From Paulinella micropora (taxonomy: Eukaryota; Cercozoa; Imbricatea; Euglyphida; Paulinellidae): a stretch of DNA of 64,000 nt. The translations under genes were made by a program, and so were the position numbers. The stretch is taken from positions 90,001 to 154,000 of the forward strand of contig WBZZ01004810.1 of assembly GCA_019918135.1 (NCBI GenBank), given 5' to 3'. This document shows positions 21,107-32,300 of the stretch, in pieces. A model generated the notes under the pieces. The model did not search any database. It was not told the origin of the DNA and saw only the letters and a list, made by a program, of their open reading frames with translations. The stretch's first letter is position 1. Every line of letters starts with the position of its first letter.

Positions 21107-21333
21107 GGTATTTGTAATGTTCGGTTTCAGTACTCAAGTATTTAGGTGCGGCTGTCTGTGTTCCGAGTGGACATCAGAGCCGTCAACTTTTAGTGTTTTG
21201 TAAACGTGAGTCCTGAAATATTTGAGCCTAGCCCCTTTCCCTCCACACTACTCCGACGAGTTCGGAAGGTTAGACCAATAAAGCTTTTCTGTTCTCTTAC
21301 TAAGTAAATTCGAAACTACAATACGGAAACTTT
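21107..21333 (+). repeat. Split direct repeat B2 (3' end of Ngaro element)
   Basis: Second copy of B1 and the downstream terminus of the element. It differs from B1 by scattered substitutions and one short deletion. Confidence 0.92.
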
Positions 21334-21466
21334 AACTGCCTCTTATTGTGTCTGGGTTGACACAGAGGTATATTAAAGTATTAATAGCACATATTTACCT
21401 ATCTGCGCCTACAGAGTTACAGATATTTATAATTACTGTAAACGCAAGAAGGGAGAATATTAGCGC

Positions 21467-23089
21467 GTGAGCATGCCTAGGCCCAGCAGATTGAGTGCTA
21501 AAGAGGATAATAGAGAAGTGCTCACCAGGGGGAGTGTTCGGTCCGCGCCAGCAATGGCAGCTGCTCTATTACCCCAAGGCACTGCAACGGGTACTGAGGT
21601 TGAAGTAGGCATAGCTACATGCTCGTCCTGCAAGCATTCAGTGCCAGAAGAAGAAATTCATCAGATTGTGCGAAGGTGTTTGCATCCGATGGAGACGTGC
21701 AATATATGTAGCACAGACGACTCGCGGAACTCACTTACAGAAACGATGTGTGATAGTTGCACTACCAATCAACTAGCATGCACAAACGTGAGCGTGGCTA
21801 GTGAGAGTAAGGAGAACAAGTCGATGCTCTACAAGGCGACAGGTGAAAGCAAAGAAAACAAGCTGAGCGACCTCAACTCCGAATACACTACTGATACTAG
21901 TGAAGAGAGGTTTGTGTGCCCTCAATGTGGATTCTCCAGACGGCTAGTCCAATATGGACAGTGCGGACATAGCGCAACTACATGTGAAAACTGTAGGCTT
22001 AACCTATTTGACATGCACGGATCCAATCGTGAGCATTGCCAAGCAGACGTTCGCTTCCTAAGAGTCGGAGCAGGAGAAACGATCGCGCCTGCGGCCACTT
22101 GCACTGCATGTGCAGGACTCGACACATTCTATCCGAAGATCCTACCTTGCAAGCACGAGGGGTATTGCGAATGTTGTATAAACCGTTTGCTTGCAGCAAA
22201 CCAGTGCTGCATGGTATGCGGGATTCCTAGCAACTCGTACGAATGCAAGGGACAAGTCATCATGGTTCCCCCGACGCAAACAGCAACACGCCCCAATGGT
22301 AACGCAATCACCAAGTCACCTGAATCAGTCGTCTCTGCTACAAGCACGGATGAGAAGAGCGAAGATGAACATGCTGGCGGAGGAACCATGCATGAGGGGA
22401 AACGTAACGAACCGAATGGCGCAAGAGGAGGACGGAGAACCCCGCGAGCTCAAAGAGGGCCTCCACTTGTCGAAATTAACAATGGAAGGGTCCATAGGAA
22501 TTGCGGCGCTTGCTGGGACGAACACACACCCGGGCCTGCTGCCAGGGGAAGAAGCAGAGTGGCAGGAAAAGAATTGAAGCGAGCAGAAGGAAGCAGACGT
22601 GCCGACAGCAAGCTGACAGGCGAGCGTCACGAAAACGGCACTCGACAACACACAGCCAGCTCTTTGCCAACTTATTTACATTTGCCTACCTCACAATCAG
22701 CGTCTTCAGACGATGATGAGCCAGGAGATGGAAAAGTGGAGAGGAGCGTCCGTGGTCAACACCCAATGCAGTTCTGCGGTTGCAAATTCGTGCTAGCGAA
22801 GGAACGAAGACGAGCAGAAGAAATAGCAGCGGCTCATCTGAACAACTTCCACCGACCACCGCCCAAGACGGACGAAAAGATCAATTGGGGGGTCATTACG
22901 AACTGCCGGAGTACACTGGTGTTGTATCTGCACCAAGTACCACGTCACAAATGGTACACCCACCGCGACCAAGATGACGCCCACCGACGACCGCTACCGG
23001 GGACGAACATACGAAAACGCGCTACAAATGCTAGGAAGGCTCAACTTGCTATGGAACAGAAGTCCAAGTACCTGCCAAGCAGCCTATGA
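21467..23089 (+). CDS. ORF1-like protein with RING-type zinc-finger clusters
   Basis: A 540-residue frame. The N-terminal half holds at least three clusters of paired cysteines: CSSCKHSV...CNIC...CDSC near residues 46-100, FVCPQCGFS...CGHSATTCENC near 148-175, and CTACAGL...CKHEGYCECC...CCMVCG near 215-255. The spacing resembles RING/B-box-type treble-clef fingers more than CCHC knuckles. The C-terminal half is basic and low-complexity and ends with a Cys/His pair. It overlaps the following frame by four bases. Nucleic-acid binding is the likely role; ubiquitin-ligase activity cannot be claimed from spacing alone. Confidence 0.6.
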   Translation: MSMPRPSRLSAKEDNREVLTRGSVRSAPAMAAALLPQGTATGTEVEVGIATCSSCKHSVPEEEIHQIVRRCLHPMETCNICSTDDSRNSLTETMCDSCTTNQLACTNVSVASESKENKSMLYKATGESKENKLSDLNSEYTTDTSEERFVCPQCGFSRRLVQYGQCGHSATTCENCRLNLFDMHGSNREHCQADVRFLRVGAGETIAPAATCTACAGLDTFYPKILPCKHEGYCECCINRLLAANQCCMVCGIPSNSYECKGQVIMVPPTQTATRPNGNAITKSPESVVSATSTDEKSEDEHAGGGTMHEGKRNEPNGARGGRRTPRAQRGPPLVEINNGRVHRNCGACWDEHTPGPAARGRSRVAGKELKRAEGSRRADSKLTGERHENGTRQHTASSLPTYLHLPTSQSASSDDDEPGDGKVERSVRGQHPMQFCGCKFVLAKERRRAEEIAAAHLNNFHRPPPKTDEKINWGVITNCRSTLVLYLHQVPRHKWYTHRDQDDAHRRPLPGTNIRKRATNARKAQLAMEQKSKYLPSSL

Positions 23090-24705
23090 TCCAAATCCCA
23101 ACTGACAGTCGCGAGCTGCGGGAAATGTTCACTGCGAAGAAACTGCTTAAACATGGACCGATGTTCAACTATGTACCGAGACGATTATGGCCGATGATTG
23201 CTGATGTAATGCGCCCCCTACTTAAGCAGTACCACGACTCGAAAGATCTGGACGAAAAGGAGAGAATTGGGATTGCAATCATGTTCGCGCCGAGGCTGAT
23301 ACTTGCTCGCAAATCAACACCACCAGCATGCGAATACAATGCGAAAAGGGGATTGTCTGCAAGAAGGAGAATTCAATCCAACTCACAAGGCATAGCTCGA
23401 GCTCGAGGAGACCTGAATCACATACTCCAAGCTGCTATCAAGGATATGCAAGAGGAAGCTGGGAACTTTGAATCATCCGAGCATTCACCAATGCGGATTC
23501 GGATAAAGAGGAGCCGGGTGAGCAGGACGACGACGAGCTGGAAGGAAACGAGAGCAATCGAAAGAAGAAACGCACTACCAAGGACTCGGCAGTCAAGAGA
23601 GCAACGGAACTGATGGCCCAAGGCCACACCAGCAAATCCATGAAAGCATTTTTCTCTCCACCCATACTGACCCCAACAGAGGATATCCTGCATACAGTAC
23701 GCGAGCTACATCCGCCGGCAGACCGACCACAATGGATCATGCCAAAACCTCCATTCTTGTATCGATTCCCTCAGATCGAGTTGAAAGAAATGAGAGCAGC
23801 CGTGAAGAAGCAAGCTGACGGGGCAGGACCCGGACCATCAGGGCAAACAGGAGCTTTCTGCTTGTCGATGATTAACGACGACGCCTGCATGAAAGACAAA
23901 AGGATCAGCTGCTATAGTCACTGACTTCCTCAACGCGGACGTAGGCCCTGCTCTGCGAGAACTTACAGCGAGCTGCCGACTAATCTTGATTGAAAAACGC
24001 AAGAACGCGCCGCTGCCGACTGCACCGGGAGAAATTATAATTAAGCTGGCAAAGACTATCGCGCTTGGACAAGCGGGAGTCAAACAAGCCATCGACTCTC
24101 ATTTCCGCGGCGTTAACTTTGGAGCCGGAGCAGAGGGAGGAGCAGCAACTGCTATCCACGTCGCACGCCAACACGCGGCATCACTTCAGGGAAGAGCATG
24201 GGCGGTAATCATGGATCAAAAGAACGCTTACAACGAAATCAACAGAGCCACTTGTCTCCAAGAAATGTATCGAATCCAAGATCTGGTACCCCTGCGTGGC
24301 ATCACTGACCTTCTATACCGCAACCCATCCAAGCTGCTACTCCAGATGCAAGATGGGAAAATAGAGACGATCAACTCAGCGAACGGAGCTAGACAGGGAG
24401 ATATGCTTGGCGGGCTCCTATTCTGCCTCGGTTTTCAACCTGTTGGAAGAAGTACTGGAGAACGTACGAGCAGACGCAAAGAGCATGCAACGGCCACAGG
24501 CTTAGCATTGATAGATCAACCGATCAGTGACAACGACACTGAGCCTGATGATATGAGTGAAGAGAAGATACATGTTGTAGCAGTAGTGGACGATACACAA
24601 TTCGTCACCACTTCTGAGTTACTACCTTCCGTCATACATCACATGACAAAGCTTGCACCCAATTACAGCCTTCGGACCCACCCTGCAGCGGTGGTAAAGC
24701 TCTGA
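23086..24705 (+). pseudogene. ORF2 N-terminus and reverse transcriptase (frameshifted)
   Basis: Frames 23086-23613, 23613-23924 and 23986-24705 read in order into one RT. The pre-RT helix near 23590-23700 contains a RATEL...GHTSK motif and an ELHP box. The catalytic region shows GPGPSGQTG, then IMDQKNAYNEINR with the first Asp, GARQGDMLGGLLF with the G-x-x-Q-G-D signature, and AVVDDTQFV with the Asp pair. The Q-G-D-x-L-G box is typical of non-LTR RTs. Shifts near 23610 and 23920-23985 break the frame. Confidence 0.8.
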
Positions 24706-24786
24706 GACCAAGGAGAACTTCCAGACGAGGTAAGACAACACCTTACAGCTGCTGGAGTCAAAATTTTCGAAGACGAACCGGTCGAG

Positions 24787-26160
24787 GTGCTGGGATCAAT
24801 GCTCGGAGGAGATCATAAACAGCAAACGAAGTGGGCTTTGGATTTAGTTGCGAAATGGGGAGAACAGGCAATGCAGATCGCAGACGCAAGGAGAATGCCG
24901 CTGCGGGAGCGCCTCATCCTCATCAAGAACTATGCCAACTTAAAAATAAGCTTCATCGCGTCCACGCTCCCCAGCAGTGTAGCATGGACTGCAATCGAGT
25001 CGCACAAAAAGTACGCGGAAGTAGCGCTGGCACACGCAATACGGCAAGTCGGTTTAAATGGAGATGAAATTTCTCTTTTACCTACCACAAGCCCTGAGGC
25101 CTTATGGCAACCATTTCATCAACATACCTACAAGTTTATCGCGTCCTCAGCCGTCACCAACGCACACTTCTTGGCAACTGCATGCCGTGCGATCCAAAAC
25201 TCCAACTGGAAAAACTGCGGCCGGAAAGGGATAGACAAGGTCTTGGCTACCCCTTATGGAAGAGAAATCTCCCAAGCACATGCAGACCTTGTGGAGGCAT
25301 GCAAAGCGGAAGACGTGCAGACGCACTACTGGCTGGCTCGGTCTACTCCTGCATTGCTAGAACGATGCAATGAGAAACCAATCAATCGAATGGTTCATCA
25401 ATTTCTGACTAATCTGAAGGGCAAATACAACCGAACCAAAGATGTAAGTGCCGACCCGTTGACCACAGCAGCTGTCAAATCTGACGCCCCTCAGCATGCG
25501 AACCTGTTGATGAACTCAGCAACTGGAGGCGACTTCTACATGAACGACGCGGACGTTGCATTTTGCTTAGCACTCCAACTAGGGCTAAAACCGTGCACAA
25601 CTGCAGACATGCCGGACGAATGCGTCCGTGGCCACTCCCTCGCAGCACTCAACGGCAGAGAGATCAACAATCATCTGATGACGTGCAACACAAACGCAGG
25701 AGCTGTCACCTTCGCGCACAACATGGCCCTGAGATCAGTAGCGCAAATGTGCACAGATGCGGGCGCTCAGACCAATGTGGACGAAGCTGTAATGGGAAGC
25801 GCCCAACACAGAATTAACATACACGCTGCGTGTGCGGAAAGGAGCATTTTTATCGACGTCGTGGGAACCACAGCTGAAAGCGCATCAACTCGGGTGAGCT
25901 CTGCAGTAGAAGCTGGATTTGCTGCTCAAAAAGCCGAGATTCGCAAGGAAACGAATGCATTTTATCAACTGGCTGCCAGCCGCCTGGGAGATGGGGCGAT
26001 CATTATGCCATTTTCGTTCGAGACTCCGACCCTGGCAAGGCAGATTAGGCAAGAAGGCGCTTGGCTTGATCGAATTCTGCGTTGGCAAACGCGTCAATGC
26101 GTCGCTCGACATCACATATTCAATTCAATTGGTGAGTGTGAGAACAGTACGAGAGCCTAA
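24787..26160 (+). CDS. ORF2 C-terminus: thumb, zinc knuckle and restriction-like endonuclease
   Basis: A 457-residue frame following the RT by a short shift. Residues 1-250 are helical, as in the RT thumb and linker. A Cys/His knuckle follows, with DECVRGH and NHLMTC about 25 residues apart. After it comes a strand pattern with RINIHAACAERSIFIDVVG, the likely Asp strand of a PD-(D/E)XK fold, then a Lys-containing helix region (RKETNAFYQ) and PFSFET. This arrangement matches elements that nick the target with a C-terminal restriction-like nuclease. The exact catalytic Lys is uncertain. Confidence 0.68.
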   Translation: MLGSMLGGDHKQQTKWALDLVAKWGEQAMQIADARRMPLRERLILIKNYANLKISFIASTLPSSVAWTAIESHKKYAEVALAHAIRQVGLNGDEISLLPTTSPEALWQPFHQHTYKFIASSAVTNAHFLATACRAIQNSNWKNCGRKGIDKVLATPYGREISQAHADLVEACKAEDVQTHYWLARSTPALLERCNEKPINRMVHQFLTNLKGKYNRTKDVSADPLTTAAVKSDAPQHANLLMNSATGGDFYMNDADVAFCLALQLGLKPCTTADMPDECVRGHSLAALNGREINNHLMTCNTNAGAVTFAHNMALRSVAQMCTDAGAQTNVDEAVMGSAQHRINIHAACAERSIFIDVVGTTAESASTRVSSAVEAGFAAQKAEIRKETNAFYQLAASRLGDGAIIMPFSFETPTLARQIRQEGAWLDRILRWQTRQCVARHHIFNSIGECENSTRA

Positions 26161-26777
26161 CGATTCAGCGGCGAGGCAATGCGCACATCCTTAACTGCGC
26201 AGTGCGAATGGCAAGACGTGCACAAGGCTTACGTCGAATTCAAGAGCTGCGCATCGAGGCAGGCGGCAATGGACGAGAGGGTTCGGAACTTTACTTTTAC
26301 TTAGAGATTTGAATAATGACACGTCACTAAACACCACAACCCCAGACCGCCAAGCATTAAATTCACCGTTACACTTAGAGTGATATAGGTAAAAATAGGT
26401 AATTGTCATTGGGATGGGCCGGAATGACTAAATACTATTATTAATTAATAAATTATCCATTGCTCCCCCTATTTAGGATAATAACGGCCTCATCTACCTT
26501 ATGCTACTAACCTCGCATATATGGTGGTAAATATTTGAAAATCTATTCAGATATTAAAGAAGCCGTCCTACCAACTATGTGCACTAACTTAATATTAATA
26601 CTAACTTTGTATTCTGCCCACTATAGCTACCTTGACTTATAATATAGTGGTAAAAAGTCACAGTTGTATCACGCCCCCCGCGCGCTCCCCCACTCCCTTG
26701 CTTCCTTGCCGCCGCCGAGTCCCTTTAGCTGCCCGGCTCCCAGCCGCCCCCTTGTCGACGCGGTAGCACCGCCAGGG
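26161..26777. other. AT-rich spacer, no gene seen
   Basis: The first about 140 bases may still be coding in another frame and probably hold the displaced C-terminus or 3' untranslated region of the non-LTR element. The rest is AT-rich with no recognisable gene. Confidence 0.4.
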
Positions 26778-28140
26778 TCATGTAACCACTTCCACGCCGC
26801 ACGCACCACCAAACGCTGCTCTGTGTCCGAGCCGCTGTCGAGGTCGCTGTCGGTGTCGCTGTCCGCTCCGGGGGTTGCGTTGATCGTTGTCAGCCGCACC
26901 TACGGGTTCCCTGGACTGCTTAACATGCCTTGGCCCTTCTACTGTGCCCACCTTCTTCGCCACTACCTTTCCTTTCTTCTTCTTATTTCTGCGCTTGGAG
27001 CGCTTCCCCTTCTCTTTCTTCTTCTTTTGAACTAACGGTTTGAGTGGGCTATCTTCGTTTTGCTCCCCCATCACTGGGGCTTCCTTCTCACTCTCTCTTT
27101 CCTGATCTGTATGTAACCCGCAAAAGCGCCCTCTCAACAGACCATACGCTGCCTATCGCAACAACACATTCTCACTCTCCATGTCATGTGTGCATACAAA
27201 ACATTGCTGCTCACCTGACACTCGCCCCTCACATTGACGATAGACCTCTCTCTCTCTCTTGTACTACCATCACTTTGCCCATGTGGGCCTTCTCCTTTAC
27301 CATGCCTACTGTCTCGCACTATCAAAAATCTCATCGTCCTTTTTAATGCTTTCACCTTCTCACGTTCCTCATCCGTGTCTGACTCACTCCCCCTATCTGT
27401 GTCAGAAGTGTCTGACTTACTCCCCCTTCCTAACTTTCCATGTTCCACTTTTTCCTCTTTTTTCCTTCTCTCTCTGTTCTTCCTTCTCACCGGGCTCTTC
27501 TCTCGCCTTCTTCATCTCTTCACATTCATGTAGTCTATGCTCACCCCCACACATCCTGCACTCCTTCTCACATGCGGAGAACACATGCCCCTCCATGTTA
27601 CAGTTGCAACATTTCTCTCCTTTCTTCTACGTCTTCTTTCTCGTTCCTGTTCCTTTCCCTCCCCCTTTCTTATTAGTGGTAGTGTGTTTAAACCTACAGT
27701 TAGATCTATCACAGCTGCCTGACTGTTCAAACAGGTAGCACACGTCAGGCACACTACGCATAGTGACTGACCCCTCTGTATGAGCAAAACGACACTCATC
27801 CCCCCACTTGCATCCACTCTCTCTTTGAAACCCAAAACACACACCTTTCTGCCCTTCCTCTCTTTTGTTGGCATCTTTCCCTGCGTGTGCTTTTTCTTTC
27901 TTCATCTTCTTATCTCTCTCTTTGTTCCTGTTTATCTCCAATGCTCTTTCTTCCAACTCCTCACACCATTCCTCCAAAGACCATGCATGCTGCTTCTTAT
28001 TCATCTTCAGCGTGCTCATCCATCCTCCCCAATCCTTTCTCAACCCCTCTGATGCATACTCAGGGTTTTGCAAGGCATTAGTGATTATTGTTTCCATTGT
28101 TCTGTGGGGTGTTTTATGGCCTACTGCCTTTAGCTCTTCA
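26778..28140 (-). pseudogene. Retrotransposon gag fragment with CCCH and CCHC zinc fingers
   Basis: Reading leftward from 28140 there is a helical gag-like segment (about 28137-27900) and two CCCH fingers, CFGFQRESGCKWGDECRFAH and CYLFEQSGSCDRSNCRFKH. After a frame change near 27630 come two CCHC knuckles, CCNCNMEGHVFSAC and CRMCGGEHRLHEC, and then Lys/Glu-rich low-complexity sequence to about 26780. This is the nucleocapsid part of an LTR-type Gag. No protease, RT or integrase follows, so it is a truncated remnant. It abuts the 3' end of the HYR gene. Confidence 0.7.
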
Positions 28141-28141
28141 T

Positions 28142-29392
28142 CTAACGCAACAAACGCACCGCGCGGGAGTGGGTGCGCTTGGGGGCGGACTCGTCGAGCG
28201 GCAGCTGGGCGCGGCCCCAGCAGGCGCGGTGGTACAGAGTGCGGTGGACGCCCACGCAGCACCCCACGCACAGGCAGCACAGCAGCAGGGCGGCGCCGGT
28301 CAGCACCAGCACCCCGCGGCTCACGACGAAGCCGGCGAACTGGAACAGCGGCACGCGCAGCCACTCCTCCAGCTTCTGCAGGCCGCCCCGGCCGCCGCCA
28401 CCGTCGGGCTGGGACCCGGGCTCCGCGGGGCCGGCGGGGGCCGGCGGCGACCCCGGGCCGGCCACGATGTACAGCTCGAAGAACTCGGTCTGGCCCACGT
28501 CCGACAGCGCATCCGCTTTCTGCAGCACGGAGCGCCGGCGGGGTGGTGCGGTGGGCGCCGCTTCCGGTTGCTGCATGCGCGCTAGCAGTGCCTGCGGGTC
28601 GTCCCACAGCCGGCGCTCCACGAGCTCGCGCGTCCACTGCCCGGGCTGGGCGCCCGGCCGGACCTGCTGCTGCAGGTGGCGGCGGCGGCGCCCGGCGCTG
28701 GGGGCGAGCTGGTACGCGACGCCGGCGCGGAACGAGACCTGGACGCCGATGGACGTCTCGTTGTAGTCGGGCACGCTCAGGTTGGCGCAGAAGACCACGA
28801 TGTTGCTGGGCGTCTGCGTCGTGTTGAGCACGTCCAGCTCGCTCACGGTGTAGCTCTGGTTGTTGAGCGTGAAGACCACCGAGTCCGCGCTGGGGTCGAG
28901 CGCCACGTCCTCCACCACCAGGCCCGAGTCCGACAGCACTTAGCCGACGAAGCACAGGCGCACCCGCCCCGTGGACTGGTTGGAGGCTGCGTAGAAGACC
29001 GTGGTGGCCACGATGTCGCCGCCCCGCACCTGCTGGTAGTCGGCGAGGCTCGCGAGCAGGGCGCGCGCGTACGATTCGTTCACGGGCACGATGCCGCCGT
29101 TGAGGCTGTTGCTAGCCAGCTCCAGGGAGCAGAACTCCTGGGCCACGAACGACAGCTCCACCTCCTGCCACGCCCGCGTCGTGCAGCCGCCGTCGATGTC
29201 GCTCAGGGCCTGCGTCATGTGCGCGCAGTCCAGGTCGTGCGGCACGAGCAGCGTCGTCTGCACGGGGTCGCACGCGTCGATGCTAAAGGTCGCGACGTAG
29301 CGCTGGAAGCAGCGGCCACCGTACTGCGCCAGGCGCACGGCCGGGTCGGCGCCGCAGTTCTGGTCCGCCGCCGCGCCCCGGGCCACGGCGGC
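28142..29392 (-). pseudogene. HYR protein, C-terminal block with transmembrane segment
   Basis: Two stretches in the same frame are separated by TAA at 28940-28942. The second (28939-28142) carries GVLVLTGAALLLCCLCVGCC, a strong transmembrane helix, then a short cytoplasmic tail with Arg/Lys ending at TAG 28142. This makes the protein a single-pass type I membrane protein. Another frame crosses directly into the retrotransposon gag fragment at about 28140, so the true original 3' end could have been lost there. Confidence 0.62.
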
Positions 29393-32300
29393 CTAGCTGA
29401 CGTTGCCGCTCAGCGTCAGGCCGTGGGAGCCGTTGTAGCTGCTGACGTACGGGAAGTTGGTGGCCAGCACGTAGTCGACGGTGCCCGTGAAGTGCGTCGT
29501 CGAGTTGCCGACGCGCGCCACCGTCACGTTGGTCGTCAGCGACGCCGGCCACACGTTGTCGACGGCGAGCCCCGCCAGGCCCGTGTAGAAGCTGTGGGTC
29601 GGCAGCGTCGTCTGCGCCTGGCCCGGCTGCGGGATGCGCACCGTGCGGTCGTTCCAGCCGGGCTGCAGCGCGGGCGGGCAGTCCACGAAGCGCGGCGGCG
29701 TGTCGTCCACGGCGCGGAAGCTGAGGCTGCACGTGCGCACGTTGCCCGCCTCATCGTCCACCGTCAGCGACCGCGGCAGCGTGGTGTCGGCGTCCACCGG
29801 GCCCGGGCTCACGACCGCCGAGCCGTTGCGGCCGCCGCCGTACGTGGCGCTCAGGTACAGGTCGTCGCCAAAGTGCATGCCCACGTCCGCAAACGTGCAG
29901 CGGTCCGTGAAGTTGTCGAGCGCGTCGCACGTGCTCGTGTAGCGCACAAACTCGGACGCCGGGCAGTCGTAGAAGACGGGCGGCTGCGAGTCCTGCAGGT
30001 TGCAGGTGAAAGTAAACACCACCTCGTTGCCGCTCTCGTCGGCGAAGCGGCCCGTGAAGTAGTTGGTGCCGAGCCGCAGCTCCTGCTGCTGCCAGTACGC
30101 GATCTCGGCCAGCCGGTACACGAGCTGGTCGATCTCGGCCGGCACCGTGGTGCGCTGGCCCCGGCCGGCCCAGTACGCGACGAGGCCCTGCGCCTCCTGG
30201 AAGACGAGGTCCGCCACCGTGGCGGGCGTCGCGGTCGCGTTCTGGGGCACCGTGGCGAGCCCGGCGCGGAACGCGTGCGTGTTGAAGGCCGCCGCGAGCG
30301 CGGCCCAGTCCGCCGGCCTCAGCGTCTGGTTGTTGATGCTGGCGGACGCGAGCTTCACCTGGTCCCGCGCGTAGAAGGGCAGGTACGGCGGCTGGTCCGC
30401 GCTCGGCGGCACGAGCTGCGGCCACAGCACGTTCGGGTCCAGCCCCGGGTAGTAGTGGCGCGCGTGGTGCGAGATGTTGGTGTCGGCGTCGGCGGCGTAG
30501 CGCGACTGCAGCACGTGGAGCGTCGTGACGGGCCCGTCCAGCGCCGAGCTCTGGCCCTGCACCTGGTTGTAGTCCCAGGCGCCGGCCGCGTGCGTCGGGC
30601 CGTGCAGGTACGGGTACAGGTCGTCCACGAGCCGGAACTCGCACGTGTCCAGACCTGCTGGTTGCCGGAAGTGTCGGTGACGGACCAGCCGGCCTGGAAG
30701 CTCGCGTGGCCGTTGCTCGGCAGCGACACGGGCACCAGGTAGCCGGCGGCCTCGAGCCCGGCCGACAGCACGGGCTGCAGCGTCAGCCTCGCGCAGCCGC
30801 CAAAGTGGTTGTCGGTGCAGTTCGGGCACGGCGCAAACGGGTTGGCGGCCGCGCCGCCGTCCACGGCGCACACGCCCGGCAGCACGATGGGCGCGGCCAG
30901 GCTCGCCTGCACCTGCACCTGGTCGCCAAAGGACCACTGGCCGGCGGCGTTCCAGGCCACGTCGCGGTCGTACGAGTAGTACTCGCTGAGCCGCAGGTCC
31001 GTGGTGGGCGCGGGGCACGCCAGCGTGGGCGCCGAGGCGTCCAGCAGCGCGAAGCGCAGCGTGCACTGCGTCGACAGGCCCGAGTGATCGTCGTACGCCG
31101 TGATGCGCGCCGTGAGCTCGTACGGCATGCGCGAGATCTGCAGCAGCGGCAGCGTCTGCGTGTAGTTGGTGTAGTTCTGGCCCACCAGCACCTCGTACGT
31201 GAAGCTCAGCGCCGGGTCCGAGTTGTCGGTCGCCGCGTGCCAGCCGTCAGGTCCAGGTCGTAGCCCGCCGTGCCCACGCTCACGTTCTGCACCTGCCCGT
31301 CGGGGCAGACGGGGAAGACGGGCGCCTGGTCGTCCAGCACCCGCACGTCGAACTGGCACGACCCCGTGTTACCGGACGTGTCCGTGTACGTGCGCGTCAG
31401 CGTGTGGAAGGCGTCCGGCCCCGTGTACGCCAGCGGGTCGGCCAGCGCGTACGTGGTGACCACGGTCGCGTCGAAGTTGTCGGTCACCGTCACGTTGGGC
31501 CACGTGCCGCTCCAGTACCCGAGGCCCGGCAGCGTGTTCACCGTCAGGTCCGGGCACGTGAGCACGGGCGCGTCCACGTCGCGCACCTCGACGTACAGCA
31601 CGCACGGCACCGGCGGGTTGCTGCTCGAGTCGGCCTCCGCAAACACCAGCGTCGTGGTGCCCACGTAGAAGCGGACCGCGTCGCTCGCGTCGTAGCGGCA
31701 GCTGGAGCGTGGCGGCCAGCAGCTGCGGGTCGAACTCGCGCGACGCGTCCGTCTCGTCCACCAGCCAGCGCCGGCGGTAGCCGGCCAGCACCGAGTAGTT
31801 GCGGCCCGGGTCGTTGCCGTACGTGGCCGTGGGCCCCGTCGCGTTGCTCGTGTTGGCGAGCGCGCACGTGACGACGGGCGGCACCACGTCCAGCGCCGTC
31901 ACGAGCCAGGTGCAGCCGGGGTCCGTGAAGTTCAGGTCGCCCACCGCGCGCACCGTGACGCTCGTGGTCCGCGCCGCCAGAAGTGGCCCTCCGCCAGGCT
32001 GGTCTGGTTCAGCCACAACGCCGTGGGCACGCCCGTGGACACGAGCCGCAGGTCGGCGAACGTGGTGCCGGGGTTGAGCTGCACGCGCCCGCCCACCAGC
32101 GCCCAGTCCGCCGGCGCCCAGCTGCAGGCGCTGGCGCTGTTGTTGACGACGAGCGTGCTCGTGTCCAGGCACTGCAGCAGGTTGCCGGCGGCCGACGCGG
32201 GCACGCCCAGCACGACCACGCCCGTGCGGCACACGACCAAGGTCCAGCACGACGTGGCCGGGTCGTAGGTGGTCTCGCCGCCGCCCGCGCAGTACGCGTC

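Larger units (their letters stand above)
14102..21333 (+). mobile_element. Ngaro/DIRS-type tyrosine-recombinase retrotransposon
   Basis: Defined by split direct repeats. A1 (14102-14272) recurs as A2 (20503-20672), and B1 (20275-20502) recurs as B2 (21107-21333), giving A1-coding-B1-A2-spacer-B2. This layout and the gene order gag, RT, RNase H, tyrosine recombinase are characteristic of Ngaro elements. They integrate through a circular intermediate and leave no target duplication. No methyltransferase domain of the DIRS1 type is visible. Several frame changes make the copy defective as written. Confidence 0.88.
21467..26160 (+). mobile_element. Non-LTR retrotransposon with C-terminal restriction-like endonuclease
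   Basis: ORF1 encodes a Cys/His-rich protein. ORF2, broken into several frames, has an RT domain, a Cys/His knuckle and a PD-(D/E)XK-like endonuclease region at its C-terminus. A C-terminal nuclease, with no N-terminal apurinic endonuclease visible, points to the early-branching R2/CRE/Utopia-like group rather than L1 or RTE types. Clade choice is an inference from layout. No poly-A tail or target duplication is evident, so the ends are approximate. Confidence 0.7.
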
